Below, piece after piece: positions 55,784 to 63,480 of a DNA stretch of 64,000 bases. How positions within the stretch are numbered: position 1 is the stretch's first letter; each line of letters opens with the position of its first letter. The notes below the pieces were generated by a model. It ran no database searches. It saw only the letters and a list, made by a program, of their open reading frames with translations, and was not told where the DNA came from. The DNA is from Blautia faecis (GTDB lineage Bacteria > Bacillota > Clostridia > Lachnospirales > Lachnospiraceae): the NCBI RefSeq assembly GCF_020554845.1, contig NZ_JAJCIA010000010.1, positions 40,844 through 104,843 of the forward strand, written 5' to 3'. The position numbers and the translations under genes are program-made.

Positions 55784-55936
55784 ATCTTGTCCTCCCTTTT
55801 TGGTCAACCTCATTTATCGCATGGTTTTTATACCTTTTTGTACGATTTACCTGTATCTTAACACAGGGGTATGATGATTTTGTGAACGCCAGCACATTTT
55901 CTTACAGATGACTTTTTTTCTGTTTTGTGCTATGCT

Positions 55937-56100
55937 AGAGCGTGTTTAAAAAAGGCTTTCTGCAAGATGTGCGTCACAATTTGTGGGAGATTTCGCTCGG
56001 ATGAGGGCGCCGTAGCGGGCTACGGCAACCGAATTCGGGTGAAATCTCCCGCAAAGTGGGGCGTGCAGGTTGCGGGAATGATTTTTCAAACACGCTCTAA
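55937..56100. mobile_element. MITE-like element, long form
   Basis: A 164-bp element with AGAGCGTGTTT/AAACACGCTCT ends flanked by TA on both sides, suggesting a TA target duplication as in mariner/IS630-type MITEs. Its interior carries an extra palindrome (GGGAGATTTC/GAAATCTCCC enclosing CCGTAG/CTACGG) absent from the 80-bp copy at 29886-29965. No coding capacity. It ends 46 bp before the small gene at 56146. Confidence 0.75.
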
Positions 56101-56145
56101 GTACAGTGTAAAATATAAATCAATTTTTGAAAAGAGGGAATTCAC

Positions 56146-56379
56146 ATGCGTCAGGAAAGTTTTAAAATGGAGCGTCCGGGACTGGTGAAACCGGGAGATA
56201 AGATTCAGATCACGGAATATCAGTCCTACATGAACTACAGCTATATCATTGAGCCTGCTGTAGCCATGTCCGGCTGCTATCCGAACTCACAGAGAATCAA
56301 GGCAAAGGAAGGAACCATTGTCAGTGTGGAAAAGGCACCGCTTAGTGGGTATGTGGTGATTGCGGAATTTGAGGAATAG
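56146..56379 (+). CDS. small conserved-looking hypothetical protein
   Basis: This 77-residue protein begins MRQESFKMERPGLVKPGD. A GAGGGA ribosome site lies 6-7 nt before the ATG. The sequence looks like a small beta-barrel: a LVKPGDKIQITEY turn, then AKEGTIVSVEKAPLSGYVVIAEF. There is no signal peptide. The pattern of alternating strands and the own terminator support a real gene. I do not recognise the family. Confidence 0.65.
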   Translation: MRQESFKMERPGLVKPGDKIQITEYQSYMNYSYIIEPAVAMSGCYPNSQRIKAKEGTIVSVEKAPLSGYVVIAEFEE

Positions 56380-56387
56380 CTACATTT

Positions 56388-56424
56388 AGTCAGGGACTCC
56401 CCAAAGGGGGCCCTGACTGATTTT
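56388..56424 (+). terminator. rho-independent terminator
   Basis: AGTCAGGG pairs with CCCTGACT, with an inner CCCC/GGGG pair, followed by GATTTT on the plus strand, 8 nt after the stop codon of the small gene. Confidence 0.85.
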
Positions 56425-56520
56425 CACTTTTTCTGAAATTTCTCAATCACACACTCCACACTCATGCGTCTTTGTTTACATCATATTTATTTAAATATTC
56501 TCTGTAAGAAAAATCCTCGA

Positions 56521-56798
56521 CTACTTTTCAGTAGCCGGAGCACCTTGACAATTCACATATGATTGATTTGATTCGTTTGCACGACGTTCGATCTCAGCTT
56601 TGACAGTTTCGTTCCATGGCGCCAGAAGTTCTAATTCATCATCACTCATCCAATCATCAGGCAGTTTTTCCAGCAGATAGGTAAGATAATGATAGACGTT
56701 TACTCCATTGGCTTTTGCCATTTCTACCATTGTGTACACAATAGCGCTGGCCTGGGCTCCGCTTGGTGTGTCACAGAACAGCCAGTTTTTACGGTTAT
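56521..56798 (-). pseudogene. IS66-family transposase C-terminal remnant
   Basis: The frame reads NRKNWLFCDTPSGAQASA, IVYTMVEMAKANGVNVYHYL, TYLLEKLPDDW and LAPWNETVKAEIERR, the conserved C-terminus of IS66 transposases (TnpC). Only about 92 codons remain. The rest of the gene and both IS ends are missing, so the element cannot move. It marks the start of the accessory island. Confidence 0.8.
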
Positions 56799-56818
56799 GT
56801 GCTTAAGAACATAACCGT
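56791..56818. repeat. 10-bp perfect inverted repeat at the IS66 remnant edge
   Basis: ACGGTTATGT and ACATAACCGT are separated by GCTTAAGA exactly where the IS66 reading frame breaks. GTTATGTGC occurs again at about 56835-56845. It may mark a deletion or recombination junction. Confidence 0.6.
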
Positions 56819-56837
56819 AATTATGTGCCGAACTTAG

Positions 56838-57002
56838 TTATGTGCTCTTAACATATTTCAAGAAAAATGTCATAGTTAAAAGAAACTGTCGAAGAGCTGC
56901 ATAAACAGTATTCACAGACTCAAGACACATGCTCACCTGTTGAAGAAGGTACTGATAATTCCAAATCGACCGAAGACACTGATAACCAAAAATAACCGTC
57001 AT
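56838..57002 (-). CDS. possible small protein (54 residues)
   Basis: This frame starts MTVIFGYQCLRSIWNYQYLL and is hydrophobic and aromatic-rich. AAGGAGGTGA lies about 12 nt before the ATG. It overlaps the truncated regulator frame (56920-57126) in another frame. It may be a small peptide gene or a chance frame in decayed phage-like DNA. Confidence 0.3.
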   Translation of the reverse strand: MTVIFGYQCLRSIWNYQYLLQQVSMCLESVNTVYAALRQFLLTMTFFLKYVKST

Positions 57003-57126
57003 TACGATCGTTGTCACCTCCTTTCTCTCTTGGTTCGTTGTCAGTTGCAAACATCATTGACTTGTCTGCCATCTGCTGATTTGTATAACCAAATCTGGCT
57101 TGTTCCGCTTCTAAATTTCTAAACAT
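56920..57126 (-). pseudogene. N-terminal remnant of a phage-like XRE regulator
   Basis: The first ~21 residues (MFRNLEAEQARFGYTNQQMAD) look like the start of a small phage-type helix-turn-helix repressor, with a strong AAAGGAGG site 7 nt before the ATG. After residue 21 the expected helix-turn-helix continuation is replaced by unrelated, low-quality sequence to a stop at 56920. It is divergent from the intact XRE gene at 57286 and shares its operator region. Confidence 0.5.
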
Positions 57127-57153
57127 CTCATTTCCTCCTTTCGCTTATTTGCG

Positions 57154-57257
57154 TTTTGCAAACTGAAATTATACTATAATTTCTATTTGCAAATTTATCA
57201 ATACTTTTCTTTTCATTTTGCAAACTTTTCTGTTGACAGTTTTTTCAATATGCAACT
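57154..57257. promoter_or_regulatory. operator array in a divergent promoter region
   Basis: Four copies of a TTTGCAAA-like palindrome occur: TTTTGCAAAC (57154-57163), ATTTGCAAAT (57185-57194), TTTTGCAAAC (57216-57225) and ATATGCAACT (57248-57257). They lie about 31 bp apart and overlap both divergent promoters, as expected for XRE repressor sites with autoregulation. Confidence 0.7.
57173..57201 (-). promoter_or_regulatory. promoter for the truncated regulator
   Basis: TTGATA (57196-57201), 17-nt spacer, TATAGT (57173-57178), with one operator copy inside the spacer. Confidence 0.55.
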
Positions 57258-57262
57258 ATAAT
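57233..57262 (+). promoter_or_regulatory. promoter for the XRE regulator
   Basis: Consensus TTGACA (57233-57238) and TATAAT (57257-57262) with an 18-nt spacer, overlapped by the fourth operator copy; 23 nt before the start codon. Confidence 0.8.
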
Positions 57263-57285
57263 CGAATTATCAGGAGGTACCAATT

Positions 57286-57594
57286 ATGGGTGACAATTTT
57301 AATGACAATTTAAAAGAAGCTCGCTTAAGATCTGGATTATCCCAGAAAGAAGTGGCAGAAAATATTGGCGTAGCAAAATCTACATATTCATTATATGAGA
57401 GTGGAAATAGAGAACCAAACGTAAATACAATAAAGAAAATTGCTGATTGCTTAAATGTTTCTGCTGATACTCTCCTCGGACTTAATGACGAACTTACCAC
57501 TCTTGCCGCTCATTTTGATGGCAAAGAATACACCGAAGACGAATTGAATGAAATTCGCCAGTTTGCTGAATTTGTGAAAAACAAAAGGAAATAA
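57286..57594 (+). CDS. XRE family transcriptional regulator
   Basis: This is a 102-residue phage-repressor-like protein. The helix-turn-helix covers about 8-62 (LKEARLRSGLSQKEVAENIG, KSTYSLYESGNREPNVNTIKKIADCLNVSADTLLG in pieces), followed by an acidic C-terminal helix EDELNEIRQFAEFVKNKRK. AGGAGG 8 nt upstream sets the start. It most likely represses its own and the divergent promoter through the TTTGCAAA array. Phage repressors of this kind are often cleaved or released by an ImmA/IrrE protease, of which only a remnant remains at 57985. Confidence 0.9.
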   Translation: MGDNFNDNLKEARLRSGLSQKEVAENIGVAKSTYSLYESGNREPNVNTIKKIADCLNVSADTLLGLNDELTTLAAHFDGKEYTEDELNEIRQFAEFVKNKRK

Positions 57595-57702
57595 TCGGCA
57601 TATCTGCCAGAATGTACATTGACAATATAATATATTTACCCAGGGAACTGTTGGGGTGTTATGTCAGCCGCCGGACACTTTTGTGAAAGGAGGCTGGTGC
57701 TG

Positions 57703-57789
57703 ATGGTTACATACAGTGATTTATTTACTTTTGTAATTATGCTTTGTGCAGTCATAACTCTTGTTATTACTTTTTCGCATAAAAAATAG
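57703..57789 (+). CDS. putative holin-like toxin (TxpA/Hol_Tox type), type I toxin
   Basis: This is a 28-residue peptide starting MVTYSDLFTFVIMLCAVITL and ending FSHKK: one membrane helix and a basic tail. The MVTY.DLFTF start is typical of the putative holin-like toxin family (TxpA/BsrG relatives). AAAGGAGG lies 9 nt before the ATG. The 5' leader (CCGCCGG near 57667) can pair with the 3' region (CCGGCGG near 57838). A consensus antisense promoter faces it. It is the second type I locus in the window, with the same design as 34947-35302. Confidence 0.85.
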   Translation: MVTYSDLFTFVIMLCAVITLVITFSHKK

Positions 57790-57823
57790 CGCCCCTGCTC
57801 TGGTAAAGTAAGGCGCTATTTTT
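57781..57823. terminator. bidirectional terminator of the toxin mRNA and antisense RNA
   Basis: AAAAATAGCGCC pairs with GGCGCTATTTTT; U-runs follow on both strands. The toxin stop codon lies inside the stem. Confidence 0.85.
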
Positions 57824-57876
57824 AGCTGATGCTTTATCCGGCGGTCAGGTGTGCACTGACCAACGGTTCTCTTGTT
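57781..57876 (-). ncRNA. antisense RNA antitoxin candidate
   Basis: It is predicted to start near 57876 from the consensus promoter at 57883-57911 and to end at the shared terminator, giving about 95 nt complementary to the toxin mRNA 3' end. This matches RatA/SR4-type antitoxins in arrangement. Ends are predicted. Confidence 0.7.
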
Positions 57877-57882
57877 AAATAT

Positions 57883-57911
57883 ATTATATGTCACTCCGAA
57901 ATATTTGTCAA
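57883..57911 (-). promoter_or_regulatory. antisense RNA promoter
   Basis: Perfect consensus: TTGACA (57906-57911), 17-nt spacer, TATAAT (57883-57888). Confidence 0.85.
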
Positions 57912-57984
57912 TTTTCTTTTTGTGGAAGCAACTGTACAGATTTTTGTACACGTATTGAGATATACTAAAGCGGGAGGTGTTTAC

Positions 57985-58116
57985 ATGAGCACATATGAGG
58001 AATTACAAGACCAGACCTGCGCGGACGGTATAGACGTAATGGACTATAAATTTAATAGTCCAAACATAAAAGGCTTATATTGTAACAGCACTGTAACAAT
58101 CAATAAGTCCATTTGA
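57985..58116 (+). pseudogene. N-terminal remnant of an ImmA/IrrE-type metalloprotease
   Basis: This 43-codon frame (MSTYEELQDQTCADGIDVMD, then IKGLYCNSTVTINKSI) matches the start of ImmA/IrrE family proteases. It stops at TGA 58114 before the HExxH zinc site, so it is inactive. GGGAGGTGTTTAC gives a good ribosome site. It normally partners an XRE repressor like the one at 57286. The 3' end fuses to an integrase remnant in another frame. Confidence 0.7.
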
Positions 58117-58270
58117 AGGAATGGTTATACCATTCCGTTTTCATGATCTCCGACACCCGTATGTCAAGCCCAAGACAAAAAATATAATTCTGAAAAGCAG
58201 AAATCCAAGCTACCAACATAGATTTGATAGCTTGAAATCGCTACTTTTTACTCACTATCTATACGAGTAG
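58109..58270 (+). pseudogene. tyrosine integrase remnant
   Basis: The frame reads PFEGMVIPFRFHDLRHPYV, the segment around the conserved HxxRH box of tyrosine integrases, then unrelated sequence to a stop at 58268. It overlaps the end of the ImmA remnant. This is a deletion scar of an integrated element. Confidence 0.55.
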
Positions 58271-58316
58271 AACATAATAGGCAGAAACATTATTCTTCAA
58301 ACAAAACACATATATT

Positions 58317-58985
58317 TTAATGAGAAAAATCAAAAAACAAATGATGTATGGTTATTTCCTGATTATCAAGATTCCGCATATGCTGTGAAGAGTACTGCGG
58401 TTCCATATAGCGTAACTCGCGGGACAAATTGCTTACTGGCGTAACTTTTGCAATTTCAGAAACAAGTTCGTTTACAATTTCTGGAATCTTGCCACTTAAC
58501 ACATACCCAATAATTGAAGATTCTGATGACTGTGAACCATACCGTCCTGAGATATAATTTTTAACTCCTGTCTCAACATATCTTTTGATTTTATCTTTCT
58601 TATGATTATATAGATTCTTGCATTCTGCGCCAAAATAACTGTTTGAAGTATCCCAATCACGAAAACAAAAATCAATGGTGGGCTTATATCCACGCTTCTT
58701 TTTTAATGTAGGATCTTGATATTGATGTACTGGGCCAATGCTGTTTATTCGTAGAATAGTAGCTCTATTTTCACTGGTCCATCGTAGCGATATTTTCCCA
58801 TACCATTCCTGTGTAATATCATCTTCTTCAGTGTTTTCAGTGATGGTAATGCTTGTATCGGCAATCATGTCATGATACCCCTGCCATAGAGTCAATAATA
58901 TTTCGTTGATACCAGCAGGACCAAGTCGCTTTGCCAAATCGTCCGGCACAGCTGAAGATGCTGTTATATTTCTTATACTGCTCAT
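58317..58985 (-). CDS. PD-(D/E)XK-like nuclease, probable restriction subunit
   Basis: About 222 residues. TIDFCFRDWDTSNSYFGAECKNL shows an Asp followed by an ECK box, as in PD-(D/E)XK nucleases, and the fold context (TKYxQ-like helices, then ISGRYGSQSSESSIIGYVLSG) fits a restriction-type nuclease. GGAGGTGA before ATG 58985 sets the start. It begins 4 nt after the stop of the large DNA methylase, so it is likely the cleavage partner. Target sequence is unknown. Assignment rests on one motif and context. Confidence 0.6.
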   Translation of the reverse strand: MSSIRNITASSAVPDDLAKRLGPAGINEILLTLWQGYHDMIADTSITITENTEEDDITQEWYGKISLRWTSENRATILRINSIGPVHQYQDPTLKKKRGYKPTIDFCFRDWDTSNSYFGAECKNLYNHKKDKIKRYVETGVKNYISGRYGSQSSESSIIGYVLSGKIPEIVNELVSEIAKVTPVSNLSRELRYMEPQYSSQHMRNLDNQEITIHHLFFDFSH

Positions 58986-58989
58986 AAAA

Positions 58990-61962
58990 TCACCTCCATG
59001 CTTTGGAAATATCTTCGAATATTTCATCTGCATCTCTGCAGGCAGCAGAATATGTCCAATATTTGCGTTGCGCTGGTTTAACAATGAAAATCTTTTCTCT
59101 CTGATAAATACGGAGGTTTCTTCTCACGAAAACCATTTGTTGATTATCGACCAATGAACGGTCCAAGTTTAGGAGTATTTCATTAAGCTGATCATTGTTG
59201 GTTATAACATTTAGATCCTTTGTGGTGGAATGCTCAACATTTAACACAAGAACAGATAGTGGAGCATTGCCAAAATATAGGTCGCCAGAAAAGCCCATGC
59301 CAGTTCCAAATGTCCTAGTCAGTATCCCTTTTAGAGAAGCGTAATATAGTTTGTAGTTATCAATGCTCGGTCTGAAAAAAGATACTGAACGATTTTTATT
59401 TTTAAAATAGTCGTAAACATAGTCAATAACATCATCTATTTGGTAGCACTCATATTCCTTTAAACGATACATATTTCGTGCAAACTGTTCCAACAGGTAA
59501 TTCTCTTTTGGTGAGTTTACTAATTTATCAAAGATGTTACAAGCTTCTGTGAGTTCAGCATCGTTGGGTTTGGGGATTGGCGTCTGCCAAATGTCCCCGG
59601 CCTCTAACTCGTCCCGTTCTACTAGCCACTTTCTATTTGTAAGTATATGATAATACGAAAATACTCTTGAACCTATTATCACGCTCAAGTACTTAAGCTG
59701 TTCAATTTCACCGTGAATTCCCAAAAGGCTATGGTTAAACACAGCATCATAATCCAACACTTCTGAAAGAAATGTTCCATTTTTATGGCTCTGTTTAATT
59801 ATCAAATGTGGAGCAGCAAAAATCTCTCTAGCATTTTTGACAACGCACTCAAAGTCATGGAAATCAACTATCGGAAGTTCGTCGGATGAAACATAATATG
59901 GTTTAAAGGATTTTGCTTCTATCAATGGAAGACCTGTGAAGTCATAACATTGATGTTTCCGATTTCCTCTTTTGAACCCTTCAGCAGTTGTCATGTGATT
60001 TTCTTCAATAAATGATGCCATAGGTGCAAAAGTACTTTGCATTTTTCCTATTAATTCAAGATCTCTAGGTGCTCCCCACATTGCAATTTTCCAGATTCTA
60101 TCGTCATCAATAATGTCATGCGGAATTCTACATATATCGGTAGGATCAATAGAAAACTTCCTGGTATCTTCAATTGTATAAATTGGCTTTGGTGTACAAT
60201 AAATTATTGGTTGCTTGAGCTCTTCCCTTTTGGGAGTATAGATAATGGCAGCAGCGGGTCCACTAGCGTGATCAAATAAAAATTTTCTATATACTGATAA
60301 ATTTATAATCGCTAGAACATTGTTATCCGAAAAAAGATTTGCTCTATACATCCTACTTTTATCAGACCTATTAAAAAGCAATCCCTTACTAGGCATAAGG
60401 AGACAGATAATTCCGTTTTGTTTGCACAACTCTGAACACTTGATAGAAAATGCCTGTGCAATTTGCTTATCACCTATAACACGATTTACTTTCTTCAAGT
60501 ACTCTTTCGTTTTTTCGGTAATGTTACTCTGCCAAGGTGGATTACCAACAATGACATCATATCTTTCTTTATTAAAAGACTTATCCTCATCGAAAAAATC
60601 ACTTGAAATCAAGTTCTTACCTAATAGAGAAGGAAATGAAAGCTTATCCCAGATGCTTCGTGGGTCTAGGAAGTCACACATTGCTAAACTAAGGCTAAAC
60701 GAGGCGACTCGAATTGCCTCTTCATTAATATCTACACCAAAAATACTATTTTTCAAGAGAAGATTTAGTCGATCACAGGTGATTGCTTGAACAGCGTTTT
60801 GTGACATCCATCTACAAACCAGTCTTCTATATGCTTCAACTAAAAAAATGCCCGAACCGCATGATGGATCAAAAAATGATATATCTTTATATTCGCCTTC
60901 CCAAGGATACACTTCATCCATGACCAAGTTGACAAGATGGAGAGGTGTATAATATGTTCCTTTCTCATCCTCTTCGTCTGACAAATGAAAAAATAACTCG
61001 TAGATACTACTGATTAACTGAATGGGGATAATGTCAAAACTATAAAGCGGCCATAAGGTAAGTTGTCTGCTCTCCAATTCGCTGTTACCTAAAATAAATG
61101 TGCGAAGCTCATCCAAATCATCTTGAGTAATGATCTCTGTTTCAATTTCTGAGACTTGCAGCGTATCACCATTAAATTTGTCTTTAAGTGTTAAAAATAA
61201 GTTATAAGTTGCTTCTTTACTGTTCAGCACATCAGTATACCATTTCGCTGACTCCATAAAATTGCAATAAAAATCTTGTGGAAATACGGTTTCTCCGTTT
61301 GAATCTTTTCGTTCTTCCAGATATTTAATAAAAATCGACCGGCTGAGCAAAGCGTGAACTACACCCGTAATTATTTCTTTGCTCTTATCGCATCTTTTAC
61401 TGATTTGATTGATCAATGTTCTGCGCATTATTCTCAAATTTGATATTAGTGTGGCATCAACTCGATTTTGAGCATTAAACCTCGTCATGCTTTGACGCCA
61501 GTATTCGCCACTTTCAAGCAAGGAACGATGATACTTCTTTAAGGCAAGTTGCTGTGAAACCAATCCATCTGTTAAACTTAACGTTTCAATTATCCCTGCA
61601 GTAGGATCAAGATTTCCATTCTCAATGACTTGCGGTGTTTCATAGTTGTTATAAATCAAAATTTCATCTGGAGTCACCACGAATAACAACGGAGCCTCTC
61701 CGAGATTCCAAGAAAGACGATGTAACTCTGCGACTTGTTTCGCATCATATTTTTGAATAACGGAAAAATAGATAAGCGGAACTTTAGCAATTCCGTTTAC
61801 ATCGCGAAGAAAATATACAGCGTCAATTCCTATCTTTTCATGAACTTGTGTATAAAATAGTCTTTGAAAGGAAGTCATGCTCTGCAAATTGTCTTCTGTA
61901 GCCAAACCAGTACCGCTATTTATATCAAGGCATTCGAATATGCCATTTAGTAATTCACTCAT
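58990..61962 (-). CDS. N6-adenine DNA methyltransferase (Eco57I/type IIG-like)
   Basis: This is a 990-residue protein. An N-terminal region with PLLFVVTPDEILIYNNYETP, like the nuclease-adjacent part of type IIG enzymes, precedes a helical linker and the methylase core: motif I DPSCGSGIFLVEAYRRL (about 378), GVDINEEAIRVASFSLSLAM and the adenine motif IV NPPW (about 477). The C-terminal third is probably the target-recognition domain. GGAGGCAGAAAT precedes the ATG. It forms an operon with the Fic gene upstream (27 nt) and the nuclease gene downstream (4 nt). It likely protects host DNA in a restriction-modification or related defence system. Confidence 0.85.
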   Translation of the reverse strand: MSELLNGIFECLDINSGTGLATEDNLQSMTSFQRLFYTQVHEKIGIDAVYFLRDVNGIAKVPLIYFSVIQKYDAKQVAELHRLSWNLGEAPLLFVVTPDEILIYNNYETPQVIENGNLDPTAGIIETLSLTDGLVSQQLALKKYHRSLLESGEYWRQSMTRFNAQNRVDATLISNLRIMRRTLINQISKRCDKSKEIITGVVHALLSRSIFIKYLEERKDSNGETVFPQDFYCNFMESAKWYTDVLNSKEATYNLFLTLKDKFNGDTLQVSEIETEIITQDDLDELRTFILGNSELESRQLTLWPLYSFDIIPIQLISSIYELFFHLSDEEDEKGTYYTPLHLVNLVMDEVYPWEGEYKDISFFDPSCGSGIFLVEAYRRLVCRWMSQNAVQAITCDRLNLLLKNSIFGVDINEEAIRVASFSLSLAMCDFLDPRSIWDKLSFPSLLGKNLISSDFFDEDKSFNKERYDVIVGNPPWQSNITEKTKEYLKKVNRVIGDKQIAQAFSIKCSELCKQNGIICLLMPSKGLLFNRSDKSRMYRANLFSDNNVLAIINLSVYRKFLFDHASGPAAAIIYTPKREELKQPIIYCTPKPIYTIEDTRKFSIDPTDICRIPHDIIDDDRIWKIAMWGAPRDLELIGKMQSTFAPMASFIEENHMTTAEGFKRGNRKHQCYDFTGLPLIEAKSFKPYYVSSDELPIVDFHDFECVVKNAREIFAAPHLIIKQSHKNGTFLSEVLDYDAVFNHSLLGIHGEIEQLKYLSVIIGSRVFSYYHILTNRKWLVERDELEAGDIWQTPIPKPNDAELTEACNIFDKLVNSPKENYLLEQFARNMYRLKEYECYQIDDVIDYVYDYFKNKNRSVSFFRPSIDNYKLYYASLKGILTRTFGTGMGFSGDLYFGNAPLSVLVLNVEHSTTKDLNVITNNDQLNEILLNLDRSLVDNQQMVFVRRNLRIYQREKIFIVKPAQRKYWTYSAACRDADEIFEDISKAWR

Positions 61963-61989
61963 ATTTCTGCCTCCACATTATTTTTCCAA

Positions 61990-63132
61990 CTAGTTACATG
62001 TTACTTGATTGATACTTGGTAAAGTAAATATAAAATCAAGACAAGTATATTCCCATATTCGATTTCTCGTGCTATTGTTTCTTTGCATAATTATATTATA
62101 TTTTTTCAATGTAGCAAATGCCTTAGAAACTGAATTATATGATAAGTTTAAATGCTCTGCTGTAATAGGAATACTGGTAACAGGAGATACTTTAAGGTAT
62201 TCATACACACTCCAAACACTTTTTGTTTTCGGTACTTTGGCTCTTAACTTTTCCTCATCTAGTTTAATTGTTTCTTCGTATTTTTTGAGCAGATCTACAC
62301 TAGTTTGAGTTGCTTCATTGATAATCCGTATGAAATACTTGATCCAACGCACGTAACCGCCGCTGTATTGCGTTGAACTGAGTATATCAAAATACTCGTT
62401 TTTATTAAAGAATAGGTGCTCAGATAGACACAGCCCAGATAACGCTTTGCCTGCAATTTTTTTCAGTACCATGAATATTAGAATACGTCCAACAATTCCA
62501 TTATATTTCTCAAATGGATGTATCATTTCAAATTGATAGTGTACTAACGCAGCTTGAATCAAAGGATCATCCTCACTGTCATAGAGGTAAGCAGAAATAT
62601 CGGCCAATGATGGCAAAACATCTTCTGGAGCTGTTGGGTTATAGGTTTTTAAGTTTGATATTGCGCGTTGTAAAAATGTTTGGGTGTTGCGTATACTTAT
62701 TTGTTGTTCTGCTTTATCACCATATAAAGCGATGCTACATATTTTGCTATATTCCTGAGCTGCAAACTGCATATCTACGGCTGATTTATAAGCTGACATT
62801 AAATTTTTTATAGACTCTATATTACCCTTTCCAGCCTCTCTTTTAACTAATATATTTCTAAAATCTAATGCACCATAATAATCTATCATTTTGGAATAAG
62901 TGCATTCCTTTAAGAGCATCAATTCACAAAATGAGTTTTTATTTGGTGCATACTGAAGCAACCCTTCTAATAATCCAAGAGTGTGATATGTCTCAATCAA
63001 AAGCGCCATCAGTTCATCATCTATTTTGAAAAATGTATTACCTTTCAATGGACGCGGTGTGAAAGTATAGTATATAAAATTCAACTTTCCATTTTTTCTT
63101 TGTTCGGTGTAATCTCCTGTATATGGATGCAT
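61990..63132 (-). CDS. Fic family protein with a degenerate Fic motif
   Basis: This is a 380-residue protein: a Fic_N-like N-terminus, the Fic core (about 100-260) and a C-terminal winged helix (SIPITAEHLNLSYNSVSKAFATLKK in part). The catalytic loop is HPFEKYNGIVGR (205-216) where HxFx(D/E)GNGRxxR is usual: His, Phe, Asn and the last Arg are kept, but the acidic residue is Lys, the first Gly is Tyr and the first Arg is Ile. The inhibitory S/TxxxE-like segment (YSKMIDYYG) is also altered. AMP transfer is uncertain. GAGGGA precedes the ATG. It heads the methylase-nuclease operon. Confidence 0.85.
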   Translation of the reverse strand: MHPYTGDYTEQRKNGKLNFIYYTFTPRPLKGNTFFKIDDELMALLIETYHTLGLLEGLLQYAPNKNSFCELMLLKECTYSKMIDYYGALDFRNILVKREAGKGNIESIKNLMSAYKSAVDMQFAAQEYSKICSIALYGDKAEQQISIRNTQTFLQRAISNLKTYNPTAPEDVLPSLADISAYLYDSEDDPLIQAALVHYQFEMIHPFEKYNGIVGRILIFMVLKKIAGKALSGLCLSEHLFFNKNEYFDILSSTQYSGGYVRWIKYFIRIINEATQTSVDLLKKYEETIKLDEEKLRAKVPKTKSVWSVYEYLKVSPVTSIPITAEHLNLSYNSVSKAFATLKKYNIIMQRNNSTRNRIWEYTCLDFIFTLPSINQVTCN

Positions 63133-63271
63133 TTTTATCCCTCAGTATCTATTTTATTTATTTCAATTATAGCAGATAACTAAAAACAATAAAAGTGACA
63201 TCACAGTATTAATTTCAATAATGCGCTAAAAAAATGAAATAAAATAACTAATTTAACTTTCATGACTTAGG

Positions 63272-63463
63272 CATTACTCTGCTTCGATCATGCACGCGAT
63301 TGGTATTCTGGATCAGTACATTATGGCAAGAGGTGGATGGAAAACAGATACCGTTCTAAAGGCTGTATACAGAAATGTGATCAACGATGAGCAAAAGAAA
63401 TTTACAGATAAAATTAATTCGCATTTCACAACTATGCAACACGAAAAAGAAAAAACGCCGTAA
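63272..63463 (+). pseudogene. tyrosine integrase C-terminal remnant next to ssrA
   Basis: The frame HYSASIMHAIGILDQYIM, ARGGWKTDTVLKAVYRNV and KINSHFTTMQHEKEKTP is the C-terminal end of a phage-type integrase, with the Tyr nucleophile in VYRNV. The preceding bases (CATGACTTAGG, from 63261) would read HDLRH if one base were restored, so the gene is cut and frameshifted. It ends 18 bp from the ssrA 3' end, the classic integrase-attachment arrangement. Confidence 0.8.
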
Positions 63464-63477
63464 ATACGGCGTTTTCA
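63451..63477. terminator. terminator of ssrA, shared with the integrase remnant
   Basis: AAAACGCCGT pairs perfectly with ACGGCGTTTT around AAAT. On the minus strand TTTTTTCTTTTT follows, just beyond the tmRNA 3' end. Confidence 0.85.
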
Positions 63478-63480
63478 CTA

